Source: Lachnospiraceae bacterium (GTDB lineage: Bacteria; Bacillota; Clostridia; Lachnospirales; Lachnospiraceae). Taken from it: a DNA stretch of 64,000 nucleotides. The translations under genes and the position numbers were made by a program. The stretch covers positions 62,001 through 126,000 of the forward strand of contig CAJTEW010000004.1 in NCBI GenBank assembly GCA_910575605.1, given 5' to 3'. The notes under the pieces were generated by a model. The model was not told the DNA's origin. It saw only the letters and a program-made list of their open reading frames with translations, and ran no database searches. This document shows positions 34,421-42,304 of the stretch, one piece after another (position 1 is the first letter of the stretch; each line of letters begins with the position of its first letter).

Positions 34421-35365
34421 ATGGGAAATAAAATAGTTCAGGAGAAAGAAAATGTTCCGGTTCTTTCAGTGGAGGAGCTTTCTGTTTCTTTTAACATGTA
34501 TCAGAAGGGGCTTCGCAGAGAAAATCTGGAGGTGCTGCATAAATTAAGCCTGAGTATCCACGCAGGAGAAATACTTGCGGTTGCAGGTGCAAGCGGTTCG
34601 GGGAAAAGCATACTTGCTCATGCCGTTCTTGGTATTCTGCCCGGCAATGCCTCCACGAGGGGGCGGATGCTTTATAAGGGGCAGCCTCTTACAGAGAAGG
34701 AGAAAAGACGATTAAGAGGAAGGGAGATTGCGTTCATTCCCCAGTCTGTTGATTATTTAGACCCACTGATGCGTGTGGGCAGGCAGGTAATGGGGGTCCG
34801 GGGAACGAAGGAGCGCCAGAGGGAGCTCTTTGGGAAATACGGGCTGGAGGAAGGAACAGAAAAGAAATTTCCCTCTATGCTTTCCGGAGGGATGGCAAGA
34901 AGGGTGCTTATTGCTTCGGCACTTATGGAAGAGGCGAGTCTTATTGTAGCAGATGAGCCGACGCCGGGACTTTCGAAGGAACTGGCAGAGGAAACTCTTC
35001 AGAATTTTCGGGAACTGGCGGATGCAGGCTGTGCAGTTATTCTAATTACCCATGATATTGATCTGGCGTTTCGGGCAGCAGATAAAATAGCAGTGTTTTA
35101 TGCTGGTACTATTGTGGAAATTGCGCCTGCAAAGGATTTTAGAGCGGGGAAGGAAGCACTGCGCCATCCATACAGCAGGGCGTTTCTAGAAGCACTTCCT
35201 CAAAATGAGTTTCGGCCTCTTAAGGGTTTTCAGCCTTATGCTGGAAAGCTTCCAAAGGGGTGTCTGTTTGCGGAAAGGTGCAGCGAAAGAAGCGGGATGT
35301 GCATGGGAGAAATTCCTATGAGGAAGGTACGCGGCGCAGAGGTGAGGTGTGTGCATGCAAGATAA
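34421..35365 (+). CDS. ABC importer ATP-binding protein, DppD/NikD type
   Basis: First ATPase subunit, 314 residues. Walker A is G-A-S-G-S-G-K-S near residue 57, signature L-S-G-G-M-A-R-R near 145, Walker B L-I-V-A-D-E-P-T, and the switch histidine is in I-T-H-D-I. The C-terminal extension has the cysteine motif C-L-F-A-E-R-C-S-E-R-S-G-M-C with a later cysteine, typical of the oligopeptide/nickel group and often holding an iron-sulfur cluster. It overlaps the next ATPase gene by 11 bases. Confidence 0.93.
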   Translation: MGNKIVQEKENVPVLSVEELSVSFNMYQKGLRRENLEVLHKLSLSIHAGEILAVAGASGSGKSILAHAVLGILPGNASTRGRMLYKGQPLTEKEKRRLRGREIAFIPQSVDYLDPLMRVGRQVMGVRGTKERQRELFGKYGLEEGTEKKFPSMLSGGMARRVLIASALMEEASLIVADEPTPGLSKELAEETLQNFRELADAGCAVILITHDIDLAFRAADKIAVFYAGTIVEIAPAKDFRAGKEALRHPYSRAFLEALPQNEFRPLKGFQPYAGKLPKGCLFAERCSERSGMCMGEIPMRKVRGAEVRCVHAR

Positions 35366-35996
35366 GAGCAGCGAAGGACTTGCGGCAGGGAATATAAGCT
35401 TCCGGTATGGAAAGAGTGCAGACTGGATTTTAAGGGGGATAAATCTTACCGTAAAGCCGGGAGAGAGGGTTGGGTTAATAGGTCCTTCCGGATGTGGGAA
35501 GAGTACCCTTGCCAGAATTATTGCAGGGTATGAGCGGCCTTTGGAAGGAGAGGTGCTTCTTAACGGAAGTCCTTTGCCGAAAAAGGGTTACTGTCCAGTG
35601 CAGATGATATATCAGCATCCAGAGCAGGCGGTAAATCCGAGGTGGAAGATGGAGAAGATATTGTGTGAGGCATGGACGCCGGATGCAGAACTTTTAAAGG
35701 ATATGGGAATTGAAAGGGAATGGCTTAAAAGATGGCCTGCAGAGCTTTCCGGCGGCGAGCTCCAGCGTTTTTTAATTGCGCGGGTTCTGGGGCCGCAGAC
35801 AAGGTTTCTTGTCTGTGATGAAATCAGTACCATGCTGGATGTCATTACGCAGGCGCAGGTCTGGGAGATTCTTTTGAAGGCGGCAGAAAGACAGGAGCTT
35901 GGAATGCTTGTGGTGACCCATAATATGGCATTGGCAAAAAGGGTTTGTACGCGGATTGTCAGTCTGCCGGAGATCAATGGGGCAGAATATAGGTGA
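35355..35996 (+). CDS. ABC importer ATP-binding protein, DppF/NikE type
   Basis: Second ATPase subunit, 213 residues from the ATG at 35355 (a GTG at 35349 would add two residues; GAGG sits 7 bases before the ATG). Walker A G-P-S-G-C-G-K-S-T, signature L-S-G-G-E-L-Q-R-F, Walker B F-L-V-C-D-E-I-S and switch V-T-H-N-M are all present. It lacks the C-terminal cysteine extension of the long DppF form, which is usual for NikE-like proteins. It is the last gene of the five-gene operon and is followed by a terminator. Confidence 0.92.
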   Translation: MQDKSSEGLAAGNISFRYGKSADWILRGINLTVKPGERVGLIGPSGCGKSTLARIIAGYERPLEGEVLLNGSPLPKKGYCPVQMIYQHPEQAVNPRWKMEKILCEAWTPDAELLKDMGIEREWLKRWPAELSGGELQRFLIARVLGPQTRFLVCDEISTMLDVITQAQVWEILLKAAERQELGMLVVTHNMALAKRVCTRIVSLPEINGAEYR

Positions 35997-36000
35997 AAGG

Positions 36001-36028
36001 AGACGGAGTTTTGATTCCGTCTTTTTTG
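36001..36028 (+). terminator. Terminator after the ABC importer operon
   Basis: AGACGGA at 36001-36007 pairs with TCCGTCT at 36016-36022 around an 8-base loop, followed by six T residues. Confidence 0.78.
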
Positions 36029-36086
36029 TACAGGGAATATATTTGACATTCATTACCTTTTAAAAATGTTTTTGTGTTTTTAATGA

Positions 36087-36115
36087 TTGGCAAATGATAA
36101 GAAATACGTTATAAT
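36087..36115 (+). promoter_or_regulatory. Promoter of the CsoR-family gene
   Basis: TTGGCA (36087-36092) and TATAAT (36110-36115) are 17 bases apart, 40 bases before the ATG. The 160-base gap also has T-rich sequence before it; I found no clear operator for a CsoR-type protein. Confidence 0.6.
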
Positions 36116-36154
36116 ATAGTAGCCTAACTAAAGGCAGAAGGAGACAAATGGAAG

Positions 36155-36505
36155 ATGACACAACAAAGGAAGGACACGCCAAAGGAGCATCTGCATGAAC
36201 ACCCCTGTATCCATACGCATCCTCATCCACATGGACATGTACACAGCGAGGAGGAAAAGAAGGCGGTGATTAACCGGCTGTCAAAGGCAATCGGACATCT
36301 GGACGCAGTTAGGCGTATGGTGCAGAGGGACGCAGACTGCAGTGACGTGTTAATCCAGCTTGCCGCAGTGCGTTCGGCGATTAACAGTACGGGAAAGGTG
36401 GTACTGAAAAATCACTTGAATCACTGCATTGTGGAGGCAGTGGAAGAACACGATACAGAGGCAATTGAAAAATTGAATCAGGCTATAGATAAATTTATGA
36501 AATAA
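36155..36505 (+). CDS. CsoR/RcnR-family metal sensor with His-rich N-terminus
   Basis: All-helical metal-responsive repressor of 116 residues. Residues 12-30 hold nine histidines and one cysteine (H12, H14, H16, C18, H20, H22, H24, H26, H28, H30 counted on the sequence, with prolines between). The family fold follows from about residue 35 with I-N-R-L-S-K-A-I-G-H-L-D-A-V. The metal-site residues are C62, H87 and C91, with the same spacing as Cys-His-Cys in copper CsoR and nickel InrS, not Cys-His-His of RcnR. The His-rich tail suggests nickel, cobalt or zinc. It sits after a nickel/peptide-type importer, though behind its own promoter. Confidence 0.9.
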   Translation: MTQQRKDTPKEHLHEHPCIHTHPHPHGHVHSEEEKKAVINRLSKAIGHLDAVRRMVQRDADCSDVLIQLAAVRSAINSTGKVVLKNHLNHCIVEAVEEHDTEAIEKLNQAIDKFMK

Positions 36506-36547
36506 TGTATAAATAGAGAAAGAGATATGTAACAGGAGGAAATAAAG

Positions 36548-37480
36548 ATGAATGTACAAATTGAAAATGTTATGCCCCAGGGCTTTGTGTATGAAAGGGC
36601 ACAAAATGTTATTCATGGTGCAGTAAACGGAACAGCTTTTTTAATTGTTCCCGTGATGGCGGAGAATCAGTTCCGTATACAGCTTCATGCGGATATAGAA
36701 AAGAGCGGGGGGAAAGAGGACTTTCTGGAATATCTTCATGTGCTGGAGCAGAGACATCCATTTGTACAGTATGCAGGTTATAATGGAAGGAATACGGTTT
36801 CTATTAATATAGCCTCTGAGGAACAGGAGGATAAGGAGAATTTGACAATCCTTATGTCAGAGTTAGCTTCAAAATGTATGGAGTTTGGGATACATAACTG
36901 CTGCTCTAGATGTAAGAATGTTCTGCCGCTGCGGGCAGCTGCTGTAGACGGGAATCCGGTACTGCTCTGCGAGAGCTGCTTTAAGCAGGAGATTAATGGA
37001 GCAGACGGGCAGGGCATGAGAAAGGAAAATATATTTCTGGGGCTTATCGGCGCTGTTTTAGGAGCCCTGCTGGGAACAGTCTTGTGGGTGGTTATCGGTA
37101 TGGTCGGATTTATTGCCGGAATTGCCGGGTATGCTATTGTGTTCTGTGCAATGAAGGGCTATGAGATGCTTGGAAGAAAGCTTTCAAGGAAGGGAATTAT
37201 AATTTGTATTCTTCTTTCCTGTCTGATGATCGTGGGGGCGGAATATGTTTCTTTGGGTCTTGCGATTTACAAAGAGCTGGGGGATGTGTACTTTCTCTCT
37301 ATGGGAGATTCCTTTGGGCTGATTCCTGCATTTTTAGAGGAGAGCGAGGTCACCGCCGGGGTGATGAAGGATTTAATTTTTGGATATGCTCTTGCAATCT
37401 GGGCTAGTTTTTCGTCTGTAAAGGCCCGTTGGAAACAGGTGGAGCAGGAGCAGAAGCCGCATACGGTAGTTCCGTTTTAA
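36548..37480 (+). CDS. Unknown membrane protein with cysteine-pair ribbon
   Basis: I do not recognise this 310-residue protein. An N-terminal soluble region of about 115 residues is followed by a cysteine-rich patch, C-C-S-R-C and 22 residues later C-E-S-C, which looks like a small zinc ribbon. Four membrane helices come after (about residues 162-184, 188-205, 218-240 and 275-292), then a short polar tail. It starts 42 bases after the CsoR-family gene with AGGAGGA upstream, so it may share that transcript and be metal-linked. No function is assigned. Confidence 0.75.
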   Translation: MNVQIENVMPQGFVYERAQNVIHGAVNGTAFLIVPVMAENQFRIQLHADIEKSGGKEDFLEYLHVLEQRHPFVQYAGYNGRNTVSINIASEEQEDKENLTILMSELASKCMEFGIHNCCSRCKNVLPLRAAAVDGNPVLLCESCFKQEINGADGQGMRKENIFLGLIGAVLGALLGTVLWVVIGMVGFIAGIAGYAIVFCAMKGYEMLGRKLSRKGIIICILLSCLMIVGAEYVSLGLAIYKELGDVYFLSMGDSFGLIPAFLEESEVTAGVMKDLIFGYALAIWASFSSVKARWKQVEQEQKPHTVVPF

Positions 37481-37544
37481 CTTCAGAGTGATATTTATTC
37501 TATCCGGTTTATATAATAAAAAATAGTAAAGAGAGGGAACAGTA

Positions 37545-38081
37545 TTGGAAGACAACATTTTTTTGAAAAATAAAAAGGAACTTAAGCTTGCAGATTATAT
37601 GCAGGCACAGGAAAATGGCAGGGAGAATCTGGGAGCGGAGCTTCCGGTTGCCGTTTACAGGCTTTTGGAATATTCACTTAGGGAGGAGCTGGCAGAGCAG
37701 TTTGGAAAAGAGGAGCAGATCCGTCTTTTTCGAAATGCGGGTTTTCGGGCGGGAACTTATTTTGCCCGAAAGTATCTGGATTCATCTTTAGAACTGTCTG
37801 AATTTACTGCTCAGCTTCAGAGAAAGCTTGAGGAGTTTAAAATAGGCGTTCTTAGAATAGAAAAGTTTGATGAGGATACAGGAAGGGCGGTCCTTACTGT
37901 GTCTGAGGATGCGGATTGTTCAGGGCTTCCTCTTTTGGGAGAGACAGTCTGCAATTATGACGAGGGATTTCTTTCAGGAATTCTTACCTCCTATACGGGA
38001 AAAAGCTATACCGCGACAGAGGTGAACTGCTGGGCGACTGGTGACAGAGTATGCCGGTTCCGGGCAGATATAGACGAATAA
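37545..38081 (+). CDS. V4R-domain protein
   Basis: A 178-residue protein whose C-terminal half (about residues 90-175) matches the V4R (4-vinyl reductase) fold: L-P-L-L-G-E-T-V-C-N-Y-D-E-G-F-L-S-G-I-L, then V-N-C-W-A-T-G-D-R-V-C-R-F. V4R domains are small-molecule-binding modules found in signalling proteins and bacteriochlorophyll enzymes; the conserved cysteines here suggest ligand or metal binding. The start is TTG at 37545, with GAGAGGG 7 bases upstream. It is the first gene of a five-gene signalling set and is probably its sensor input, which is an inference. Confidence 0.82.
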   Translation: MEDNIFLKNKKELKLADYMQAQENGRENLGAELPVAVYRLLEYSLREELAEQFGKEEQIRLFRNAGFRAGTYFARKYLDSSLELSEFTAQLQRKLEEFKIGVLRIEKFDEDTGRAVLTVSEDADCSGLPLLGETVCNYDEGFLSGILTSYTGKSYTATEVNCWATGDRVCRFRADIDE

Positions 38082-38098
38082 GGGGGAATGGCGCAGAG

Positions 38099-39352
38099 AT
38101 GGACACAAATAAGAATTGCGAAATGTTATTTGAATACTTAAGAGGAATTCTTTATGATTCCTGGATGGAGCAGTTTGACGTCGGTGAGCTAAGTGAGCCA
38201 TATAAGGATTTAGGCCGGGGGCTTCAGTATCTGGAGAACGCAGTGAAAGAGCTGGTGCTGTATTCAGCAGAGCTTTCGAAAGGGAATCTGTCAGTAGAAT
38301 TTCCAAAGGAATATAATTTTTTGTGTGAAAATCTCAAAAATCTTCATGCGAACCTGAATCACCTGACATGGCAGGCACAGCAGGTGACAAAGGGGGATTA
38401 TTCCCAGAATGTAGCATTTTTGGGAGAGTTTTCCACTGCATTTAATGAGATGACAAGGCAGCTAAAGGAAAGAGAGGAAAAGCTTCAGGAAGAAGCGGTA
38501 AAGGCAGAGCGGCGTGCAGAGATGATCGAGGGTTACAATGAGCTTCTAGTGGAGATGCTGAGCAAGCGGAAGGAATGGCTCCTTGTTGTAGACAAAGACA
38601 GTAAGGAAATCATCTACTGTAACAAGAAAAAGCAGGTAGGAGAGGTAGACAAGTCCTTTTGCCAGACCTGTAAGCGGCGTCTTTCCTTTCAGTCCGAGCT
38701 TTTAAAATGGGACAGTAATGAACAGTACAAGGTGTGGGAGATGGAGGGTGAGCTTGACACGGCATACCGTGTTACCTCTTTCCAGATGGAATGGAAGGAG
38801 CGGTCTTCCTATGTGCATGTGGTAGTAGATATTACAGACGAGAAGCGAAATGTCCGTAACCTTACCAGCAAGGCAAACCATGATCCGCTAACAGGGATTA
38901 AAAACAGGGCCTTTTTTGAAGAATATATGGAAATCGTTCTCTGCGAAGAACTGGAGGCAACATTGTGTTACTTGAAGCTTGACGGCTTAGATTATGTAAA
39001 TGAAACACTGGGGCATCAGGAAGGTGATTCCTATATTCAGAATGTTGTGGAGATTGTCAGGAAAAATTTCCGGGGTGGCGACACCTTTGCGCGGATTGGC
39101 GGAGACGAATTCTGTGTAGTTCTTACCGGTAACATGGCAGAGCTGATGAACAGGAAGCTTGCGGAAATTCTGCGGGAGTTTAAAGAAGTGTTCTATGGAA
39201 AATATCAGTGCAGTTTCAGCTATGGTATTGTGGAAGTAAAAGGAAAGGATAATAATATGTCCTTACAGGAGATTTTAAAATGTGCAGAAGAGGTTATGCA
39301 TGAGCACATACAGAGGGAGCTGGAAAGAGACTCTAAAGCCGGCAGAGCATAA
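38099..39352 (+). CDS. Diguanylate cyclase (HAMP-like, PAS-like, GGDEF)
   Basis: A 417-residue cytoplasmic protein. A HAMP-like helical region (about 55-125) contains L-S-K-G-N-L-S-V-E and a second V-T-K-G-D-Y-S copy. A coiled coil and a PAS-like region (about 145-255) follow, the latter with F-C-Q-T-C. The GGDEF domain (about 260-405) starts N-H-D-P-L-T-G-I-K-N-R and has an intact R-I-G-G-D-E-F active site. It should make cyclic di-GMP. The in-frame ATG at 38051 lies inside the upstream gene; the ATG at 38099 gives a cleaner start, with AGGGGG about 13 bases ahead. No membrane helix is present. The receiver gene follows closely. Confidence 0.88.
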   Translation: MDTNKNCEMLFEYLRGILYDSWMEQFDVGELSEPYKDLGRGLQYLENAVKELVLYSAELSKGNLSVEFPKEYNFLCENLKNLHANLNHLTWQAQQVTKGDYSQNVAFLGEFSTAFNEMTRQLKEREEKLQEEAVKAERRAEMIEGYNELLVEMLSKRKEWLLVVDKDSKEIIYCNKKKQVGEVDKSFCQTCKRRLSFQSELLKWDSNEQYKVWEMEGELDTAYRVTSFQMEWKERSSYVHVVVDITDEKRNVRNLTSKANHDPLTGIKNRAFFEEYMEIVLCEELEATLCYLKLDGLDYVNETLGHQEGDSYIQNVVEIVRKNFRGGDTFARIGGDEFCVVLTGNMAELMNRKLAEILREFKEVFYGKYQCSFSYGIVEVKGKDNNMSLQEILKCAEEVMHEHIQRELERDSKAGRA

Positions 39353-39379
39353 AAACAGAATTTGGAAGGAGACGGTAAC

Positions 39380-39742
39380 ATGCAAAAATGTATTTTAGTA
39401 GTAGACGATGACGCGATGAATCTGAGGAGGACAAAAATTATTCTGGAGAAGCAGTACGTTGTGATCCTGGCAGAGTCAGGAGAAAAAGCCCTCGAAAAGC
39501 TTGAAAACAATAAGATTGATCTGGTTCTTCTTGATATTGAAATGCCGGGGATGAATGGCATTGAGACTTTTGAGCATATGAAAGGCCGCTATGATGATAT
39601 ACCTGTAATTTTTCTGACGGCATCAGGTTATGAAGAGGATGTAAAGAGCGCCATCAGGCTGGGAGCGGTTAATTACCTGAAAAAGCCGTTTCTCCCTCAG
39701 GAGCTTCTGAATCGGATTGCAAAGGAGTTTGAGATGAAATGA
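39380..39742 (+). CDS. Stand-alone response-regulator receiver protein
   Basis: A 120-residue protein that is only a receiver domain. The acidic pair is in L-V-V-D-D-D, the phosphorylation site is D52 in L-L-D-I-E-M-P-G-M-N-G, the switch Thr is in F-L-T-A-S, and the conserved Lys is in L-K-K-P-F. No output domain is present, so it likely shuttles phosphate or binds a partner such as the neighbouring GGDEF protein or the HPt domain of the next kinase. A TTG at 39362 is possible but the ATG at 39380 has GGAAGGAG upstream. Its stop overlaps the next start by four bases. Confidence 0.92.
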   Translation: MQKCILVVDDDAMNLRRTKIILEKQYVVILAESGEKALEKLENNKIDLVLLDIEMPGMNGIETFEHMKGRYDDIPVIFLTASGYEEDVKSAIRLGAVNYLKKPFLPQELLNRIAKEFEMK

Positions 39743-42303
39743 GAGAACAGGAGCAGACAAGTATCCATCTGCTTTTAGCGGTTACCTCCAGTACCTTTAG
39801 TATAATGCTTATTGTGCTTACGCTGGCCTTATCCTGGGAGATGTGGATTATTCCGTTGATTTTGATTGGCTGTTTTATTGTATGGTGGTTTCACATTGGA
39901 AGAGATGGCTCGGAAATGCTATATGAGAATCTGTGTGCCGGCCTCATGCTGATTGAATTTTTCTTTTTTGGGGTGCACAGGGATATTCTTTTTGATATAC
40001 CTGTTGTAGCATGTATATTGCTGCTTATTTTTTCGCTGAGGGATAGAAGGAGACTGCTGTATATGACAGGCGGTCTCTATATTCTGGAGCTTTTGTATCA
40101 TTTCTTTATTTTCCATACAATTTCCTCTCACATGAGCGTACAGGAGACAACGCGGCTTGTGCTTGGAGGTATAGTAACGGTAGGTGCGTTTTTGATTGCA
40201 AGATACCGGCTAGACAGAAGAAGAGCTGCAAGAAGGAGATATGAGACTACTCTTGCAGAGCTGGAGGCTGCAGGACGGCAGAATGCAGAGTTTTTGTCAA
40301 ATGTATCTCACGAGCTTCGGACTCCTATTAATATGGTAATCGGAATCAGCGAAGTTGCTCTTGGAAAGGATATTTCCCCGGAAATCAGGGAAGAAATGCA
40401 GTCTATTCAGATGGCAGGCAAGAGACTATCAAATCAGATTAATAACATGATTGATTACACAGAAATTGTAGAGGGTACGCTGACGGCAGAAAAGGAAGAA
40501 TATATGCCTACGTCGCTGATTAATGATGTGATTACTCTGACTGCTATACAGAACAGCAGGCGTAAGCTGGAGATGGTTTTTGATGTTGAACCTAAACTTC
40601 CTTCGGTATTAATTGGGGATGCAGAAAAAATTTCTCATGTGCTTAAAATTCTTCTGGAGAATTCTATAAAATTTACAGAAGAGGGCGGTATCTATGTGTA
40701 TGTCGGATATCGTGAGGAAGACTACGGCGTTAACCTTCTGATAGATATTTATGATACGGGTATTGGTATGACCTCATCTCAGCTTATACAGATTTGTGAT
40801 GATTTTTACCAAGCAGATTCCGGGAGCCGCCGGTTTGCAGGCGGTCTGGGCCTTGGAATACCTATAGCCCGGGGGCTTCTTCATGCGATGGGTGGATTTG
40901 TTCATTTTGACAGCAGGGGAGAGCATGGACTGGAAGCACATATTATCATTCCTCAGGGTGTGGGGAATGCCAGGCCGGGAATTGAGGTGGCGGATGTAGA
41001 TAAGATCTGTATTGCATGTTATTTCAGACCAGAGAAATACATCTGTGACGATATTAGAATATATTATGACAATATGATTCTTCATATGGTGGAGGGGCTT
41101 GGCATTGAAGGATATCAGGCTCATAATTTTGAAGGGCTTTTAAAGCTTCACCGTGAACATAAGCTGTCACATGTATTTACTGCACAGACGGAATATGAAG
41201 AGAATCCTTCCTATTATGAAGAGCTGGCAGAGACAATGCCGGTTGTAATAATTGCGGATAAGAATTTTACCTTGAAATCCAGAAATAATCTGTTGGTGCT
41301 GCGTAAACCGTTTTTTGCACTTTCTGTTGTGAATCTGTTAAACGGCGAAGCACAGAGAAATGGAGCGGAAGAAAACGGCGCTCTTTCCCACAGGCCATTT
41401 TCCTGTAAAGGGGTTCGTGCGCTTGTTGTGGATGATGAGGAGATGAATCTGGTGGTGGCCAGAGGAGTTTTAGGCAGCTACGGTATGCAGGTAGATACCT
41501 GCCTAAGCGGAAAAGCAGCGATAGATAGGTGCAGGAATATCTCATATGATATCGTATTTTTAGACCATATGATGCCTGGATTTGACGGTGTTGAGACCTT
41601 AAAGTACATTCGTGAGATGGACAATGGAGTTTATAAGGAGCTGCCGATAGTCGCATTGACGGCAAATACTATCAGCGGTGCGAGGGAAATGTTTAAGCAC
41701 GAGGGCTTTACGGAATTTATACCGAAGCCGATAGAGCGTTCTGTCCTGGAGAGAGTACTGAGGCGGGTACTGCCTGAGCAGTGTATACAATATGAAATGG
41801 AACCTGTCTTATCTAATGTGCTGGAAGAGGAATCGGTCTCATCTAGTGTGTTGGAAGAGGAGATATACATATCGCATACGGATACGACAGAAACAGGGGA
41901 AGAGTCATTCGAGGCAGATGAAGATGTATCTGAGGAATCGGATCGCTTTTCGGCGCTCTGGGAGGCCGGCATTAATGTGAAGATGGGACTGGATTACTGC
42001 TGCGGGGAAGAGGAATTTTATGACGAAATGCTGCAGATGTTCAGCTCTCAGTATGAGGAAAAGAAGAACGAGATTATTGCTTTTTATGATGCGGATAACT
42101 GGGCAGACTATGCAGTTAAGGTCCACGCTTTAAAGAGCACATCCCTTACAATTGGCGCGGAGGAACTGTCAGCATATGCAAAGGAACTGGAACTGGCGGG
42201 AAAGAGAGGGGATGTGGATTATATTAGGGAGCATCACCTTACGCTTCTTCGCATGTACGAAGAGGTTTGTGAGAGAATAGCTGAAATACAGGAGGAAATA
42301 TAG
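39739..42303 (+). CDS. Hybrid histidine kinase with degenerate receiver, receiver and HPt
   Basis: An 854-residue membrane kinase. About six helices cover residues 10-155. HisKA has its phosphorylated H191 in S-H-E-L-R-T-P-I-N. The ATPase domain (about 285-410) shows N-S-I-K-F-T, D-T-G-I-G-M and G-G-L-G-L-G-I. Residues about 425-540 look like a receiver that has lost its phospho-Asp. A true receiver follows (about 560-680, D609 in F-L-D-H-M-M-P-G). A linker with two similar V-L-E-E-E segments leads to an HPt domain with H796 in V-H-A-L-K-S-T-S. Together these allow a four-step phosphorelay in one chain. It overlaps the receiver gene by four bases. Confidence 0.93.
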   Translation: MREQEQTSIHLLLAVTSSTFSIMLIVLTLALSWEMWIIPLILIGCFIVWWFHIGRDGSEMLYENLCAGLMLIEFFFFGVHRDILFDIPVVACILLLIFSLRDRRRLLYMTGGLYILELLYHFFIFHTISSHMSVQETTRLVLGGIVTVGAFLIARYRLDRRRAARRRYETTLAELEAAGRQNAEFLSNVSHELRTPINMVIGISEVALGKDISPEIREEMQSIQMAGKRLSNQINNMIDYTEIVEGTLTAEKEEYMPTSLINDVITLTAIQNSRRKLEMVFDVEPKLPSVLIGDAEKISHVLKILLENSIKFTEEGGIYVYVGYREEDYGVNLLIDIYDTGIGMTSSQLIQICDDFYQADSGSRRFAGGLGLGIPIARGLLHAMGGFVHFDSRGEHGLEAHIIIPQGVGNARPGIEVADVDKICIACYFRPEKYICDDIRIYYDNMILHMVEGLGIEGYQAHNFEGLLKLHREHKLSHVFTAQTEYEENPSYYEELAETMPVVIIADKNFTLKSRNNLLVLRKPFFALSVVNLLNGEAQRNGAEENGALSHRPFSCKGVRALVVDDEEMNLVVARGVLGSYGMQVDTCLSGKAAIDRCRNISYDIVFLDHMMPGFDGVETLKYIREMDNGVYKELPIVALTANTISGAREMFKHEGFTEFIPKPIERSVLERVLRRVLPEQCIQYEMEPVLSNVLEEESVSSSVLEEEIYISHTDTTETGEESFEADEDVSEESDRFSALWEAGINVKMGLDYCCGEEEFYDEMLQMFSSQYEEKKNEIIAFYDADNWADYAVKVHALKSTSLTIGAEELSAYAKELELAGKRGDVDYIREHHLTLLRMYEEVCERIAEIQEEI

Positions 42304-42304
42304 T

